Shown here: positions 1 through 7,246 of the stretch, piece by piece
Layout of the letters: each line of letters starts with the position of its first letter
Position numbering within the stretch: the first letter of the stretch is position 1
Origin: Fictibacillus terranigra
GTDB lineage: Bacteria; Bacillota; Bacilli; Bacillales; Fictibacillaceae
DNA: 64,000 bases
Assembly: GCF_030412265.1 (NCBI RefSeq)
Contig: NZ_JAUHLN010000001.1
Coordinates: 868,001 to 932,000 of the forward strand
Direction: 5' to 3'
Translations under genes and position numbers: made by a program
Notes under the pieces: generated by a model
The model's input: the letters and a program-made list of their open reading frames with translations, nothing else
The model's database searches: none
Told to the model about the DNA's origin: nothing

Positions 1-273
1 TGAAATTCTTCGAATCATATTATTGCAGCCTAAATAAATTAAATAAGCCGCTCCCGCCATACGGATAAACAAGTATAATAGAGCTGATTCTTTCAATATG
101 ACTGACAGTCCGAGAACGGCGAGAGTGAGATGCAGGATGAAGCTAGTACGATTTCCTAAAAAAGTAGCGTAGCCCATCCGTGTGCCATGGCTTAATGTAT
201 GTTTGGTCATTAATAAAAAATCAGGGCCTGGAGAGGCTGCAAGAGCGAGGCCGAGCAAAAATAAAACGAGCAT
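1..273 (-). CDS. LysE/RhtB-family amino-acid exporter (C-terminus cut by window edge)
   Basis: The reading frame begins with ATG at 273 on the minus strand and is open to the window edge, so only the first 91 residues are present. The start is preceded by GGAGG at normal spacing. The N-terminus is a hydrophobic helix followed by A-A-S-P-G-P-D-F, the loop typical of LysE/RhtB translocators, and a second hydrophobic stretch ends in G-A-A-Y-L-I-Y-L-G. This family exports amino acids or related small molecules through the cytoplasmic membrane; the substrate cannot be told from this part. It is divergent from the VOC gene at 376. Confidence 0.85.
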   Translation of the reverse strand, partial: MLVLFLLGLALAASPGPDFLLMTKHTLSHGTRMGYATFLGNRTSFILHLTLAVLGLSVILKESALLYLFIRMAGAAYLIYLGCNNMIRRIS

Positions 274-375
274 GTTTTGCCTCCAATTGTGATGGCTTGT
301 ATACTCTCACTATATGATTGTCTGTAAGGATTCAGACACAGAAAGAATAATCTAGAAGACCCGGGAGTTGGAACC

Positions 376-990
376 TTGAAACTATTTCATTATCATTTTT
401 GGACAGATAGAGTAGAAGAGACAGAAACTTTTTATCGGCGACTGGGCTTTCGTGTAGAAGGCAGATACGCAATGGAAAGGGGAACGGTAACTCCTTACCA
501 TCCTCCATTGGAATGGGATGACTTTCGTGAAAATGCCCTAATCTTCCGCATTATTGAAGTCAGAAAAGGAAATATCAATATAACGTTTGGAGCGGGTAAA
601 AAGCCAATCTTTGACCACATCGGATATTTAGTAAGCGATGAAGAACTGAAGCAGCTTTGCAATCGTGCTGATGTGATGGGATGGAAAACAGAAGTGGGGG
701 CCCGCAGAACATTTATTTATACTCCCTACAGGTTTAAGATAGAGCTGCAAACCCGCAAAGATGCAGTAGACGAGGGAGATGCTTATCTGGCCAGACTGGT
801 AATGGAAAGCCCTGATGAATCATTTGAAAGAGAACTGGAAAGGCTGTTTCACCGGGGAATGGTGGAAATCAGCTTTGTTTCGGGAGCACAGCTTCACCTT
901 CGGGAGGTTTTTATGAACGGTTTAGAAGGGAGCAGCAAAGATCCGAATAAGGTCATTGTGACGGGTTTAAATGATGAGAAGAGGCACTGA
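376..990 (+). CDS. VOC-superfamily (glyoxalase/dioxygenase-fold) protein
   Basis: The 204-residue protein opens with F-H-Y-H-F-W and a helix E-T-E-T-F-Y-R-R-L-G-F, the usual start of a VOC beta-alpha-beta module, followed by D-H-I-G-Y-L near residue 80 and I-E-L-Q near 121. His5 or His7, His81 and Glu123 are candidate metal ligands. VOC proteins carry out isomerisation, ring cleavage or drug inactivation; the substrate here is unknown. The start is TTG with GGGAG upstream. It appears monocistronic, with a strong terminator starting within its stop region. Confidence 0.75.
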   Translation: MKLFHYHFWTDRVEETETFYRRLGFRVEGRYAMERGTVTPYHPPLEWDDFRENALIFRIIEVRKGNINITFGAGKKPIFDHIGYLVSDEELKQLCNRADVMGWKTEVGARRTFIYTPYRFKIELQTRKDAVDEGDAYLARLVMESPDESFERELERLFHRGMVEISFVSGAQLHLREVFMNGLEGSSKDPNKVIVTGLNDEKRH

Positions 991-1012
991 TACATCAGTG
1001 CCTCCTTTTTTA
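981..1012 (+). terminator. Intrinsic terminator after the VOC gene
   Basis: Perfect 10-bp stem GAGGCACTGA/TCAGTGCCTC (981-990 with 995-1004), 4-nt loop, then a T-rich tail. The stem overlaps the VOC stop codon. Confidence 0.9.
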
Positions 1013-1174
1013 TCGTTTTTTGTTAAGACTTAATGCAGATTTAAGATCAGAGAAACATCTCATACAAAAGGCTGAAACGGATACTCAAATCTTTATTCTT
1101 ACAGCAAGGATGGGATCGCTGTCGATTTTATGAGCCAGCTGGTTTGTGAACAAATGAAGTGCTATCATTTCCAG

Positions 1175-2389
1175 CTAAAGGACGGTCAGCTTGAACTCCT
1201 TTAGTCCGTAAACAAACGTGCTCTGGATCGGTTCAAGCGTAAAATCATCGCTTCTTTTAAATGCAGGGTAGCGTTTTATCCATTCCTGCAGAGCAATCTC
1301 CGCTTCAAGACGGGCGAGCGGTGCTCCAAGGCAGAAGTGGATGCCTTTTCCGAAGGCGAGATGAGGGTTTGGTTTTCTTTTAATATTGAATCGCCCGGCA
1401 TCTTTAAACTGCTGCTCGTCCCGATTGGCTGACCCCATCCATGCTACAACGATGTCTCCGGCTTTAATCCGGGCTTCACCAAGCAGGGTATCTTCTTTAG
1501 CCACACGGCTCATGGCCTGAACCGGAGACCGATACCGAAGCACTTCCTCGATGGCCAGTGGCAGCGTCCCCTCGGTATCTTTAATTATTTCCTCAAAAAC
1601 TTCCGGGAATTCTGTAAAGCAGTAAAAGGCATTGCTGATCAAATTCGTCGTTGTTTCATTTCCTGCAACGAGAAGCAGGATGCAGAATCCGATAATCTCC
1701 TCTTCTGTGAGCACGGCGCCCAGTGCTTTTGCACCAAGCAAAACAGAGATAATATCTTCTCCAGGGGTCTCCCTTTTATTTCTGACAATCTCTTTAAAAT
1801 AGACATACAGCTCATGGTACGTTCTTTGCTGATTTTCTTCCAGAAGCCTGATTGCTTCGGGGCTGTTATCCTTTGGCCCTGCAACTACCCAATTCGACCA
1901 TTCTTTGAATCTGGATTGGTCCTGGAGCGGGACTCCGAGTATTTCAGCGATAACCATGACTGGTAACGGGTAGGAAAATTGTTTTACAACATCAATGTCA
2001 GCTGCCGGGTCGATGTTATCCAGCAGCTGTTTTGCGATGCGTTCGACGCGGGGGCGCCAGGCTTTCATCACTTTAGGTGTAAAGGCCTTGTTTACGAGAG
2101 AGCGCATTTGCGTATGTTTTGGCGGGTCAATGCTGATCAGGCTTAATTCGATCGGTGACTTCTGTTGATCATCTTGTTTTTTCGAACGGTTGGAGGAAAA
2201 AAATTCTTTTGCTTCGAGAACATACTTTACACTTTGATAGTCAAAGACGTCCCATGCTCCGCGTTTTTCGTCTTTACGGACAGGGCTTTCTTTCCGCATT
2301 TGTTCATACCAGGAAAAAGGTTCATATCTTTCTTCTTTCGTCGAGATTTCCTCTACTTGCCGAAAGGCTGTTTGAGTAGAATTTTCCAT
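1175..2389 (-). CDS. Cytochrome P450 (CYP109/YjiB-like)
   Basis: A soluble bacterial P450 monooxygenase of 404 residues. Diagnostic motifs are all present: I-helix A-G-N-E-T-T-T (242-248) for oxygen activation, the K-helix E-x-x-R (E282, R285), and the haem loop F-G-K-G-I-H-F-C-L-G with the axial ligand Cys353. Length and motifs fit the CYP107/CYP109 group that includes B. subtilis YjiB, which hydroxylates fatty acids and terpenoids in vitro; the native substrate is not inferable. No ferredoxin or reductase gene is adjacent. The start has a GGGGATG-type ribosome binding site and lies divergently from the methyltransferase at 2597. Confidence 0.92.
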   Translation of the reverse strand: MENSTQTAFRQVEEISTKEERYEPFSWYEQMRKESPVRKDEKRGAWDVFDYQSVKYVLEAKEFFSSNRSKKQDDQQKSPIELSLISIDPPKHTQMRSLVNKAFTPKVMKAWRPRVERIAKQLLDNIDPAADIDVVKQFSYPLPVMVIAEILGVPLQDQSRFKEWSNWVVAGPKDNSPEAIRLLEENQQRTYHELYVYFKEIVRNKRETPGEDIISVLLGAKALGAVLTEEEIIGFCILLLVAGNETTTNLISNAFYCFTEFPEVFEEIIKDTEGTLPLAIEEVLRYRSPVQAMSRVAKEDTLLGEARIKAGDIVVAWMGSANRDEQQFKDAGRFNIKRKPNPHLAFGKGIHFCLGAPLARLEAEIALQEWIKRYPAFKRSDDFTLEPIQSTFVYGLKEFKLTVL

Positions 2390-2596
2390 GGTTCATCCCC
2401 TCCAATTTTGGTGGTAGCTACAATTAAAGAATACGGGGTATGAATATAAAGTACAAATAATTTCCATTTAAATTTTTAGTGTTTTAACATTCTGTTCTTA
2501 TCATTAGTTTTACTTATGGGATTAGCATGTTTATTAGTAATTTTCTTACATCTGGCTTATGCATATGATGAAATGGAGAGGAAGGAGAGGGGAAAG

Positions 2597-3364
2597 ATGG
2601 ATATTAAAGCGAGGGTACAGGAGCAGTTTGGAAAAAATGCTGAAAAATATGTGAGCAGTCCCATTCATGCAAAGGGCAAGGATTTGGAACAAATGGCGAA
2701 GATCTCAAATGCTGGTGCGAACGACCGGCTGCTCGACATTGCCACTGGAGGCGGTCATACTGCTAATCTGTTTGCGCCTCTAGTGAAGGAAGTGACGGCA
2801 TTGGATTTGACGAGCGAAATCTTGGAAGCTGCCAAAACATTTATTGAAGGAAACGGATATCAAAATGTCTCCTTTATAAAAGGGGATGCGGAAAACCTTC
2901 CTTTTCCAAAGGAATCTTTTGAGGCAGTTACATGCAGGATAGCACCTCATCATTTTCCAGATCTTCAAGCTTTTATTTCTGAATCGTATCGTGTGCTGGC
3001 CCAGGGAGGAACCCTGTTGATCATAGATAACACAGCACCCGAAAAGCAGGAATATGATGAGTTTTATAATGACATAGAAAAACGAAGAGATCATAGCCAT
3101 TTTCGGGCATGGAAGAAATCAGAGTGGCTGAAATTCTTGGAAGAAGCGGGGTTTAAGATTGAGCAGATGCACGTTTTTAAAAAGACATTTTCATTTGACA
3201 GCTGGTGCAGCCGGATGCAGATGAAAATGGAGGAAAAAGAGCAGCTGATAAGAAAAATGCTGGAGTCGCCTTCTCATTTAAAAAAGTATTTTGGTGTACG
3301 GGAGCAGAGTGGGAAGATTCAGGAATTCAGCGGAGAGGCCGTTCTGATCAAAGCGATCAAATAA
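2597..3364 (+). CDS. Class I SAM-dependent methyltransferase (UbiE/YcgJ-like)
   Basis: A Rossmann-fold methyltransferase of 255 residues. Motif I is L-L-D-I-A-T-G-G-G-H (45-54); a later acidic strand end (T-A-L-D-L-T) should bind the ribose of S-adenosylmethionine, and G-D-A-E-N-L-P-F matches the adenine-binding region of the UbiE/COQ5 subgroup. I start at ATG 2597, with AAGGAGAGGGG just upstream, rather than at the in-frame ATG 2516, whose extra 27 residues lack a ribosome binding site. Another methyltransferase follows after 13 bases, so the two are probably co-transcribed. The acceptor is unknown. Confidence 0.88.
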   Translation: MDIKARVQEQFGKNAEKYVSSPIHAKGKDLEQMAKISNAGANDRLLDIATGGGHTANLFAPLVKEVTALDLTSEILEAAKTFIEGNGYQNVSFIKGDAENLPFPKESFEAVTCRIAPHHFPDLQAFISESYRVLAQGGTLLIIDNTAPEKQEYDEFYNDIEKRRDHSHFRAWKKSEWLKFLEEAGFKIEQMHVFKKTFSFDSWCSRMQMKMEEKEQLIRKMLESPSHLKKYFGVREQSGKIQEFSGEAVLIKAIK

Positions 3365-3377
3365 GGAGCTTACCATT

Positions 3378-4163
3378 ATGACTATGGATTTTCATGCGGC
3401 TCATAATAAACGCTCCTATGCCTCCAGAACGGCCGCAGCGGGCTGGAAGCAGCTGATCGAGCAACATATCACCCTGAAGGATCGCCTGGCGGTTGATATT
3501 GGCTGTGGCGGCGGAATTTATACAAAAGCCATGATCGAAATGGGTGCCAGACACGTGACTGCTGTCGATTTTTCCGAGAAAATGCTGGAGGCTGCCGGCG
3601 AAAACTGCAGCTCCCATAGTGCCATTGTCCGGTATGTAAGAGCAGATGCAGCGAATACGGGGCTGCCGTCCTATTCTGCCGATATGTTGCTGGAACGGGC
3701 GGTGATTCATCACTTAAACGGGCTGAAAGGATGTACTTCGGAAGCTTTTCGCTTGTTAAAGCCGGGTGGAACATTCATTGTTCAGGACAGAACACCTGAA
3801 GACTCTCTTCTTCCAGGAACAGACACACACATCCGGGGATATTTTTTTGAAAAAGCACCAGAATTGATAGAGAAAGAAATTAAAAGGCGGTTTTCAAGTG
3901 AGAGGGTGATCGAAACTCTTGAAAATGCGGGGTTTTCTCATGTGGAAGAGGTAAAGCTATGGGAGATGAGGAAACATTATTCTTCGGTAGGAGAACTTTC
4001 AGTAGACCTTAGAAAACGCACTGGACGCTCCATTCTTTTTGAAATGAACAATGAAAAATTGGAGCAGCTGATTTCTTACATTGAAACCAGATTGAGAGCA
4101 GATCAGGAAATAAGCGAGCGGGACAGATGGACTCTCTGGTTTGCCAAAAAAGAGAATGGATAA
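3378..4163 (+). CDS. Class I SAM-dependent methyltransferase
   Basis: The 261-residue protein has motif I A-V-D-I-G-C-G-G-G (38-46), an acidic residue at the end of the second strand (V-T-A-V-D-F-S), and L-L-K-P-G-G-T-F-I-V-Q-D, the motif that closes the Rossmann core in this family. It is only distantly like the preceding methyltransferase, so the pair is not a recent duplication. The upstream sequence AAGGAGCTTACC gives a good ribosome binding site. Substrate is unknown; small-molecule methylation is likely from family membership. Confidence 0.87.
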   Translation: MTMDFHAAHNKRSYASRTAAAGWKQLIEQHITLKDRLAVDIGCGGGIYTKAMIEMGARHVTAVDFSEKMLEAAGENCSSHSAIVRYVRADAANTGLPSYSADMLLERAVIHHLNGLKGCTSEAFRLLKPGGTFIVQDRTPEDSLLPGTDTHIRGYFFEKAPELIEKEIKRRFSSERVIETLENAGFSHVEEVKLWEMRKHYSSVGELSVDLRKRTGRSILFEMNNEKLEQLISYIETRLRADQEISERDRWTLWFAKKENG

Positions 4164-4170
4164 AAGAAAG

Positions 4171-4197
4171 AAGGGCAGCGTTAGCCGTCCTTTTTTT
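4171..4197 (+). terminator. Terminator after the methyltransferase pair
   Basis: Stem AAGGGCAGC/GCCGTCCTT with one G-T wobble and one mismatch, 4-nt loop, followed by seven T residues. Confidence 0.7.
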
Positions 4198-4322
4198 GAT
4201 TTCAAGAGAGAAAGAATGCTTGTTAAAAGTACGAAATTTATAATAAAATGTATTTCAAATTACGGCAATTTCCGGGGAAATGAAAAAGGAATCGAATTTT
4301 GCGTCAGAGGGGTGATCAAGGG

Positions 4323-5114
4323 ATGGAGCATGTATTGCTACAGTTAATTTTGCTGACATTTGTTATTCATATCATTGATACTCTGGGCTATTCTGTAAGA
4401 CTTAATTCAGTAAAAACGGGGCAAGTGGCATTATCTTTTTCCATTTTTAACCTCTTTGTGCTTGTTTCCAGAACGGCAAATATGTTTCAGGCACCTTTGA
4501 TCGGGAAAATCATCGGATTTAGCATCGCGAAAAATCTTGATCCGATCAACGATATGAGGTTTGTTATTGCCGCGGCTACAGCTGGTACGCTCGCAGGTTT
4601 TTTTCTGATTCCTACCTTTTTGAAAATTTTTCAAATAGGGGTAAAGAAAATTTCTTTGTCAGGGTCTGTTCCCTCTCTCGTGTTTGAAGCATTGCACGCA
4701 AACAATCTGAAGAGGATCGTTAAAAAAGCGACCGTTCCCCAAAAGAAGATGCTCCATAAATTGCGTTTTCGAGAAATTCCTAAACGATTTTTGCTTCTTC
4801 ATGCGGTGGTAACGGGTATCTATACAATAGGAGTACTTGCTGCCAACTATTCTTCATTACTGGTTCTGTCAGAAAACCAGCTGGCAGCGGCCGCTTCATC
4901 CGGTATGATTAACGGCGCAGCAACGATCATGCTAACCTTCTTCATCGATCCAAAGTCAGCAATTATTACCGATCAGGCGATCAGAGGGAAGCGGCCGTAT
5001 GGTGATGTCAAAGCTCTCGTTATTTTGCTCATCACAACTAAGCTGATTGGTACGATGCTTGGGCAGCTGCTTTTTTTGCCGGCTGCAAAAATCATTGCCA
5101 GTTTTTATCAGTGA
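4323..5114 (+). CDS. amj: Lipid II flippase Amj (DUF2837)
   Basis: A polytopic membrane protein of 263 residues. The N-terminus (L-T-F-V-I-H-I-I-D-T-L-G-Y-S-V-R-L-N-S-V-K) and the following S-R-T-A-N-M segment are the hallmark of the Amj/YdaH family, the alternative to MurJ that moves lipid II across the membrane for peptidoglycan synthesis. I place the start at ATG 4323, which follows AGGGGTGAT at good spacing, instead of an in-frame TTG 24 bases upstream. It stands alone. In B. subtilis amj is under the cell-envelope stress factor SigM; I did not find a convincing ECF promoter here. Confidence 0.88.
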   Translation: MEHVLLQLILLTFVIHIIDTLGYSVRLNSVKTGQVALSFSIFNLFVLVSRTANMFQAPLIGKIIGFSIAKNLDPINDMRFVIAAATAGTLAGFFLIPTFLKIFQIGVKKISLSGSVPSLVFEALHANNLKRIVKKATVPQKKMLHKLRFREIPKRFLLLHAVVTGIYTIGVLAANYSSLLVLSENQLAAAASSGMINGAATIMLTFFIDPKSAIITDQAIRGKRPYGDVKALVILLITTKLIGTMLGQLLFLPAAKIIASFYQ

Positions 5115-5233
5115 ATGAAGAAATATTGAAATGCCTGTTGATAGAAGACGGGCACTGGAGGCCTGGACTATAAAAAGGCTTTCTGTCTTCGGTCTCCTAA
5201 AATTGACATTTTACAAGAGAGGAAGTGGGTTCG

Positions 5234-5752
5234 TTGGAGATAAGAAGAGCCATTCCAGGAGACGAAAAGGGGATTGCCTTTGTACAGGTTGAAAGCTGGA
5301 GGACGACGTATAAAGGAATCATTGATGACGATCATTTATACAGGATGAGGGCTGAAGACCGGGAGGATATGTGGATGAACATCATCCAAAAGCCAATGGA
5401 GAAGAGTTTTTTATATGTTGCCTGTATTAATCAACAGATTATCGGCTTTTGCTCTGGCGGGCCAAACCGCTCAGGGCGCTTTCCATATGAGACGGAGCTG
5501 TATGCGATCTATCTTTTGCATGAATACCAGCGCAGAAGTATAGGCACCAGTCTAATACGCCATCTTGCTCAAACCCAGTATGATTTCGGCTATCGGACGA
5601 TGCTCGCCTGGGTTTTAAAGGACAACCCATCTAAAGCGGCATACGAAAAGCTGGGCGGCATCAAACTGGGGGAGGAAAACATCCAAATCGGGGAGCAGCT
5701 GTTGACAGAGGAAGCTTTAGGCTTCGATCTTGCGAAATTGCTGCAATTATAA
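5234..5752 (+). CDS. GNAT-family N-acetyltransferase
   Basis: The 172-residue protein begins I-R-R-A-I-P-G-D, the usual first strand of GNAT enzymes, and has the acetyl-CoA binding region Y-L-L-H-E-Y-Q-R-R-S-I-G-T-S-L (motif A, Q/R-x-x-G-x-G/S variant) followed by N-P-S-K-A-A-Y-E-K-L-G-G (motif B). A TTG at 5234 fits the AGGAAG ribosome binding site better than an in-frame GTG at 5225. The substrate is unknown. Its stop codon overlaps by six bases the end of a small convergent gene at 5747. Confidence 0.85.
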   Translation: MEIRRAIPGDEKGIAFVQVESWRTTYKGIIDDDHLYRMRAEDREDMWMNIIQKPMEKSFLYVACINQQIIGFCSGGPNRSGRFPYETELYAIYLLHEYQRRSIGTSLIRHLAQTQYDFGYRTMLAWVLKDNPSKAAYEKLGGIKLGEENIQIGEQLLTEEALGFDLAKLLQL

Positions 5753-5920
5753 TTCATTTCTCCTCTGAAGTTTATGGCGTATGAAAATTCTCTCCATCAA
5801 GGCAATGAGCTGGTTTTCATAGTTCGTCTTTTCCTTTAGGCAATCCGTCTCGTTTATTTTTCTTTTCAGCTGCTTCACCTTTTCTTTTTCTTCAGGTGTT
5901 AATTGATGGGAAAGAATCAT
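5747..5920 (-). CDS. Small basic hypothetical protein (57 aa)
   Basis: A 57-residue reading frame on the minus strand starts with ATG at 5920 behind a very strong AAGGAGG site. It is rich in Lys, Glu and Arg (L-T-P-E-E-K-E-K-V-K-Q-L-K-R-K) and would form a long charged helix; no membrane segment or known domain is visible. The composition and ribosome binding site suggest a real gene. It ends inside the last codons of the convergent acetyltransferase gene. Confidence 0.6.
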   Translation of the reverse strand: MILSHQLTPEEKEKVKQLKRKINETDCLKEKTNYENQLIALMERIFIRHKLQRRNEL

Positions 5921-6011
5921 AATTTTCCTCCTTATTGAAAAGAAAGTGTACGTTTACCTTATCACGGGCCTTGAGAAGCATTCTACTTTTCTGTCAGATA
6001 TTGTGACACAT

Positions 6012-6053
6012 AAAAAGCCTGGCGAACGTGAACTAATATCGTTCCAGACTTTT
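6012..6053 (-). terminator. Terminator downstream of the MDR oxidoreductase
   Basis: On the minus strand AAAAGTCTGGAACG pairs imperfectly with CGTTCGCCAGGCTTTTT and ends in a T run, 15 bases after the stop of the gene at 6068. Confidence 0.6.
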
Positions 6054-6067
6054 ACTGCGTTTATCAT

Positions 6068-7006
6068 CTAGGATTTCACTTGAATAATGATTTTTCCTTT
6101 TGCATGATGAGATTCACTTAATTCGTGAGCTTTCCTGACACCCTCCTGGGTAAGAGGAAAAGTTTCTCCGACAAAAGGTTTAATTTGGCCACTTTCTATC
6201 AACTTTCCAATCTCAGCAAGCTGTGCGCCATCCGGCTCCAAAAAAACAAATCCGGCTTTGACAGAATGATTGGTCGCATCTTTCTGTATAGGCGGACTGA
6301 CAATGGAAACGAGGATTCCACCTGGTTTGATCACTTTATAGCTGTTGTGCTGAACTTCTCCACCGATCGTATCAAACACGATGTCTACAGGATCGATCGC
6401 TTCTGTAAAATCTTTTTCTTTATAATTAATAAATTCGTCTGCGCCAGATTCTTTGATGATCTCTTCTGAATCTCCACTGCCCGTAGATATGACATAAGCT
6501 CCTTTTGCTTTTGCGAGCTGAATGGCAAAGCTTCCTACTCCTCCTCCGCCCGCGTGGACAAGGATTCTATGGCCTTCCTGAATGTTTGCGAACTCAACAA
6601 GGCATTGCCATGCCGTAAGGCCAACGAGAGGAATAGAGGCGGCTTCTTCAAACGTCAGGTTTTTGGGTTTGAACGCAACTAATTCTTCATCTGCAGCAAG
6701 CAGTTCAGCATAGGTGCCGTCCCGTTCTGTTGCAGGTCTTGTAAAAACTTCGTCTCCCGGTTTGAACTTGGTGACAGAAGAACCTGCTTCTTTCACGATC
6801 CCCGCTGCATCCCAGCCAAGGATGACAGGAAAATTGAAGGATAGGCGGTCTCTTAAGTAACCTTCACGGATTTTCCAATCGACAGGATTTACAGAGGAAG
6901 CATGGATTTCAATGAGAACATCTTTCGGGCCTGGCTTAGGATCGGCTATTTTTTTCTCCACAAGCTGATCTCTGCTTCCGTATTCATGGATAACGATGGC
7001 TTTCAT
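6068..7006 (-). CDS. NADP-dependent MDR oxidoreductase (quinone-oxidoreductase type)
   Basis: A 312-residue member of the medium-chain dehydrogenase/reductase superfamily. The N-terminal GroES-like part (N-P-V-D-W-K-I-R-E-G-Y) lacks the four-cysteine structural zinc lobe, and the nucleotide-binding signature A-G-G-G-G-V-G-S-F-A-I-Q-L-A-K-A-K-G (about 152-169) marks the zinc-independent quinone/enoyl reductase branch. A C-terminal H-A-K-G-K-I-I-I-Q-V is also typical. Such enzymes reduce quinones or alpha,beta-unsaturated carbonyls with NADPH. It is monocistronic and divergent from trpE. Confidence 0.88.
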   Translation of the reverse strand: MKAIVIHEYGSRDQLVEKKIADPKPGPKDVLIEIHASSVNPVDWKIREGYLRDRLSFNFPVILGWDAAGIVKEAGSSVTKFKPGDEVFTRPATERDGTYAELLAADEELVAFKPKNLTFEEAASIPLVGLTAWQCLVEFANIQEGHRILVHAGGGGVGSFAIQLAKAKGAYVISTGSGDSEEIIKESGADEFINYKEKDFTEAIDPVDIVFDTIGGEVQHNSYKVIKPGGILVSIVSPPIQKDATNHSVKAGFVFLEPDGAQLAEIGKLIESGQIKPFVGETFPLTQEGVRKAHELSESHHAKGKIIIQVKS

Positions 7007-7086
7007 TCCTTTTCACCTCATTTTAAATAAACTGCATCACTGGTAACCTTCCCTTTTGAAATAAGGTTAAATCCGCAAAGTAACGG

Positions 7087-7115
7087 TTGACAGTTTGCCT
7101 AATGCATTATATAGT
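7087..7115 (+). promoter_or_regulatory. SigA promoter of the trpE leader
   Basis: TTGACA (7087-7092) and TATAGT (7110-7115) are separated by 17 bases. Transcription would start near 7122, just upstream of the first TRAP triplet, giving a leader of about 125 nt. Confidence 0.85.
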
Positions 7116-7130
7116 GATTTTTAATCGCCT

Positions 7131-7198
7131 GAGGCAGTTGAGAAGAGTTGAGAGTTGAGTGAGAACAAAAGAATAGAGCAGAGCCGAGCTGAGATTAG
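7131..7198 (+). promoter_or_regulatory. TRAP (MtrB) binding site with 11 GAG/TAG triplets
   Basis: GAG triplets start at 7131, 7140, 7145, 7150, 7157, 7161, 7181, 7186 and 7191, with TAG at 7174 (or GAG at 7176) and TAG at 7196. That makes eleven triplets, mostly two bases apart, the number and spacing expected for the 11-subunit tryptophan-activated RNA-binding protein TRAP. The last two triplets lie in the left arm of the hairpin at 7192-7217, so TRAP binding and that hairpin exclude each other. No T-rich intrinsic terminator follows, unlike the B. subtilis trp leader. Confidence 0.85.
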
Positions 7199-7217
7199 CG
7201 GTTATGGTTGCTAATCT
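7192..7217 (+). promoter_or_regulatory. trpE: Leader hairpin that competes with TRAP binding
   Basis: AGATTAGC (7192-7199) pairs perfectly with GCTAATCT (7210-7217) across a 10-nt loop. If TRAP captures the left arm, the freed GCTAATCTTC could pair with GAAG...GATAGC (7232-7245), which covers the trpE Shine-Dalgarno, allowing one bulge and a 4-nt gap. The hairpin itself is seen directly; the switch is inference. Confidence 0.6.
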
Positions 7218-7246
7218 TCGTCTCTCGTAAAGAAGGGATGATAGCC

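Noticed and set aside
4281-4305. TGAAAA-N15-CGTC resembling a SigM promoter before amj
   Set aside because: The spacing is one base short and the predicted start would fall within the amj ribosome binding site.
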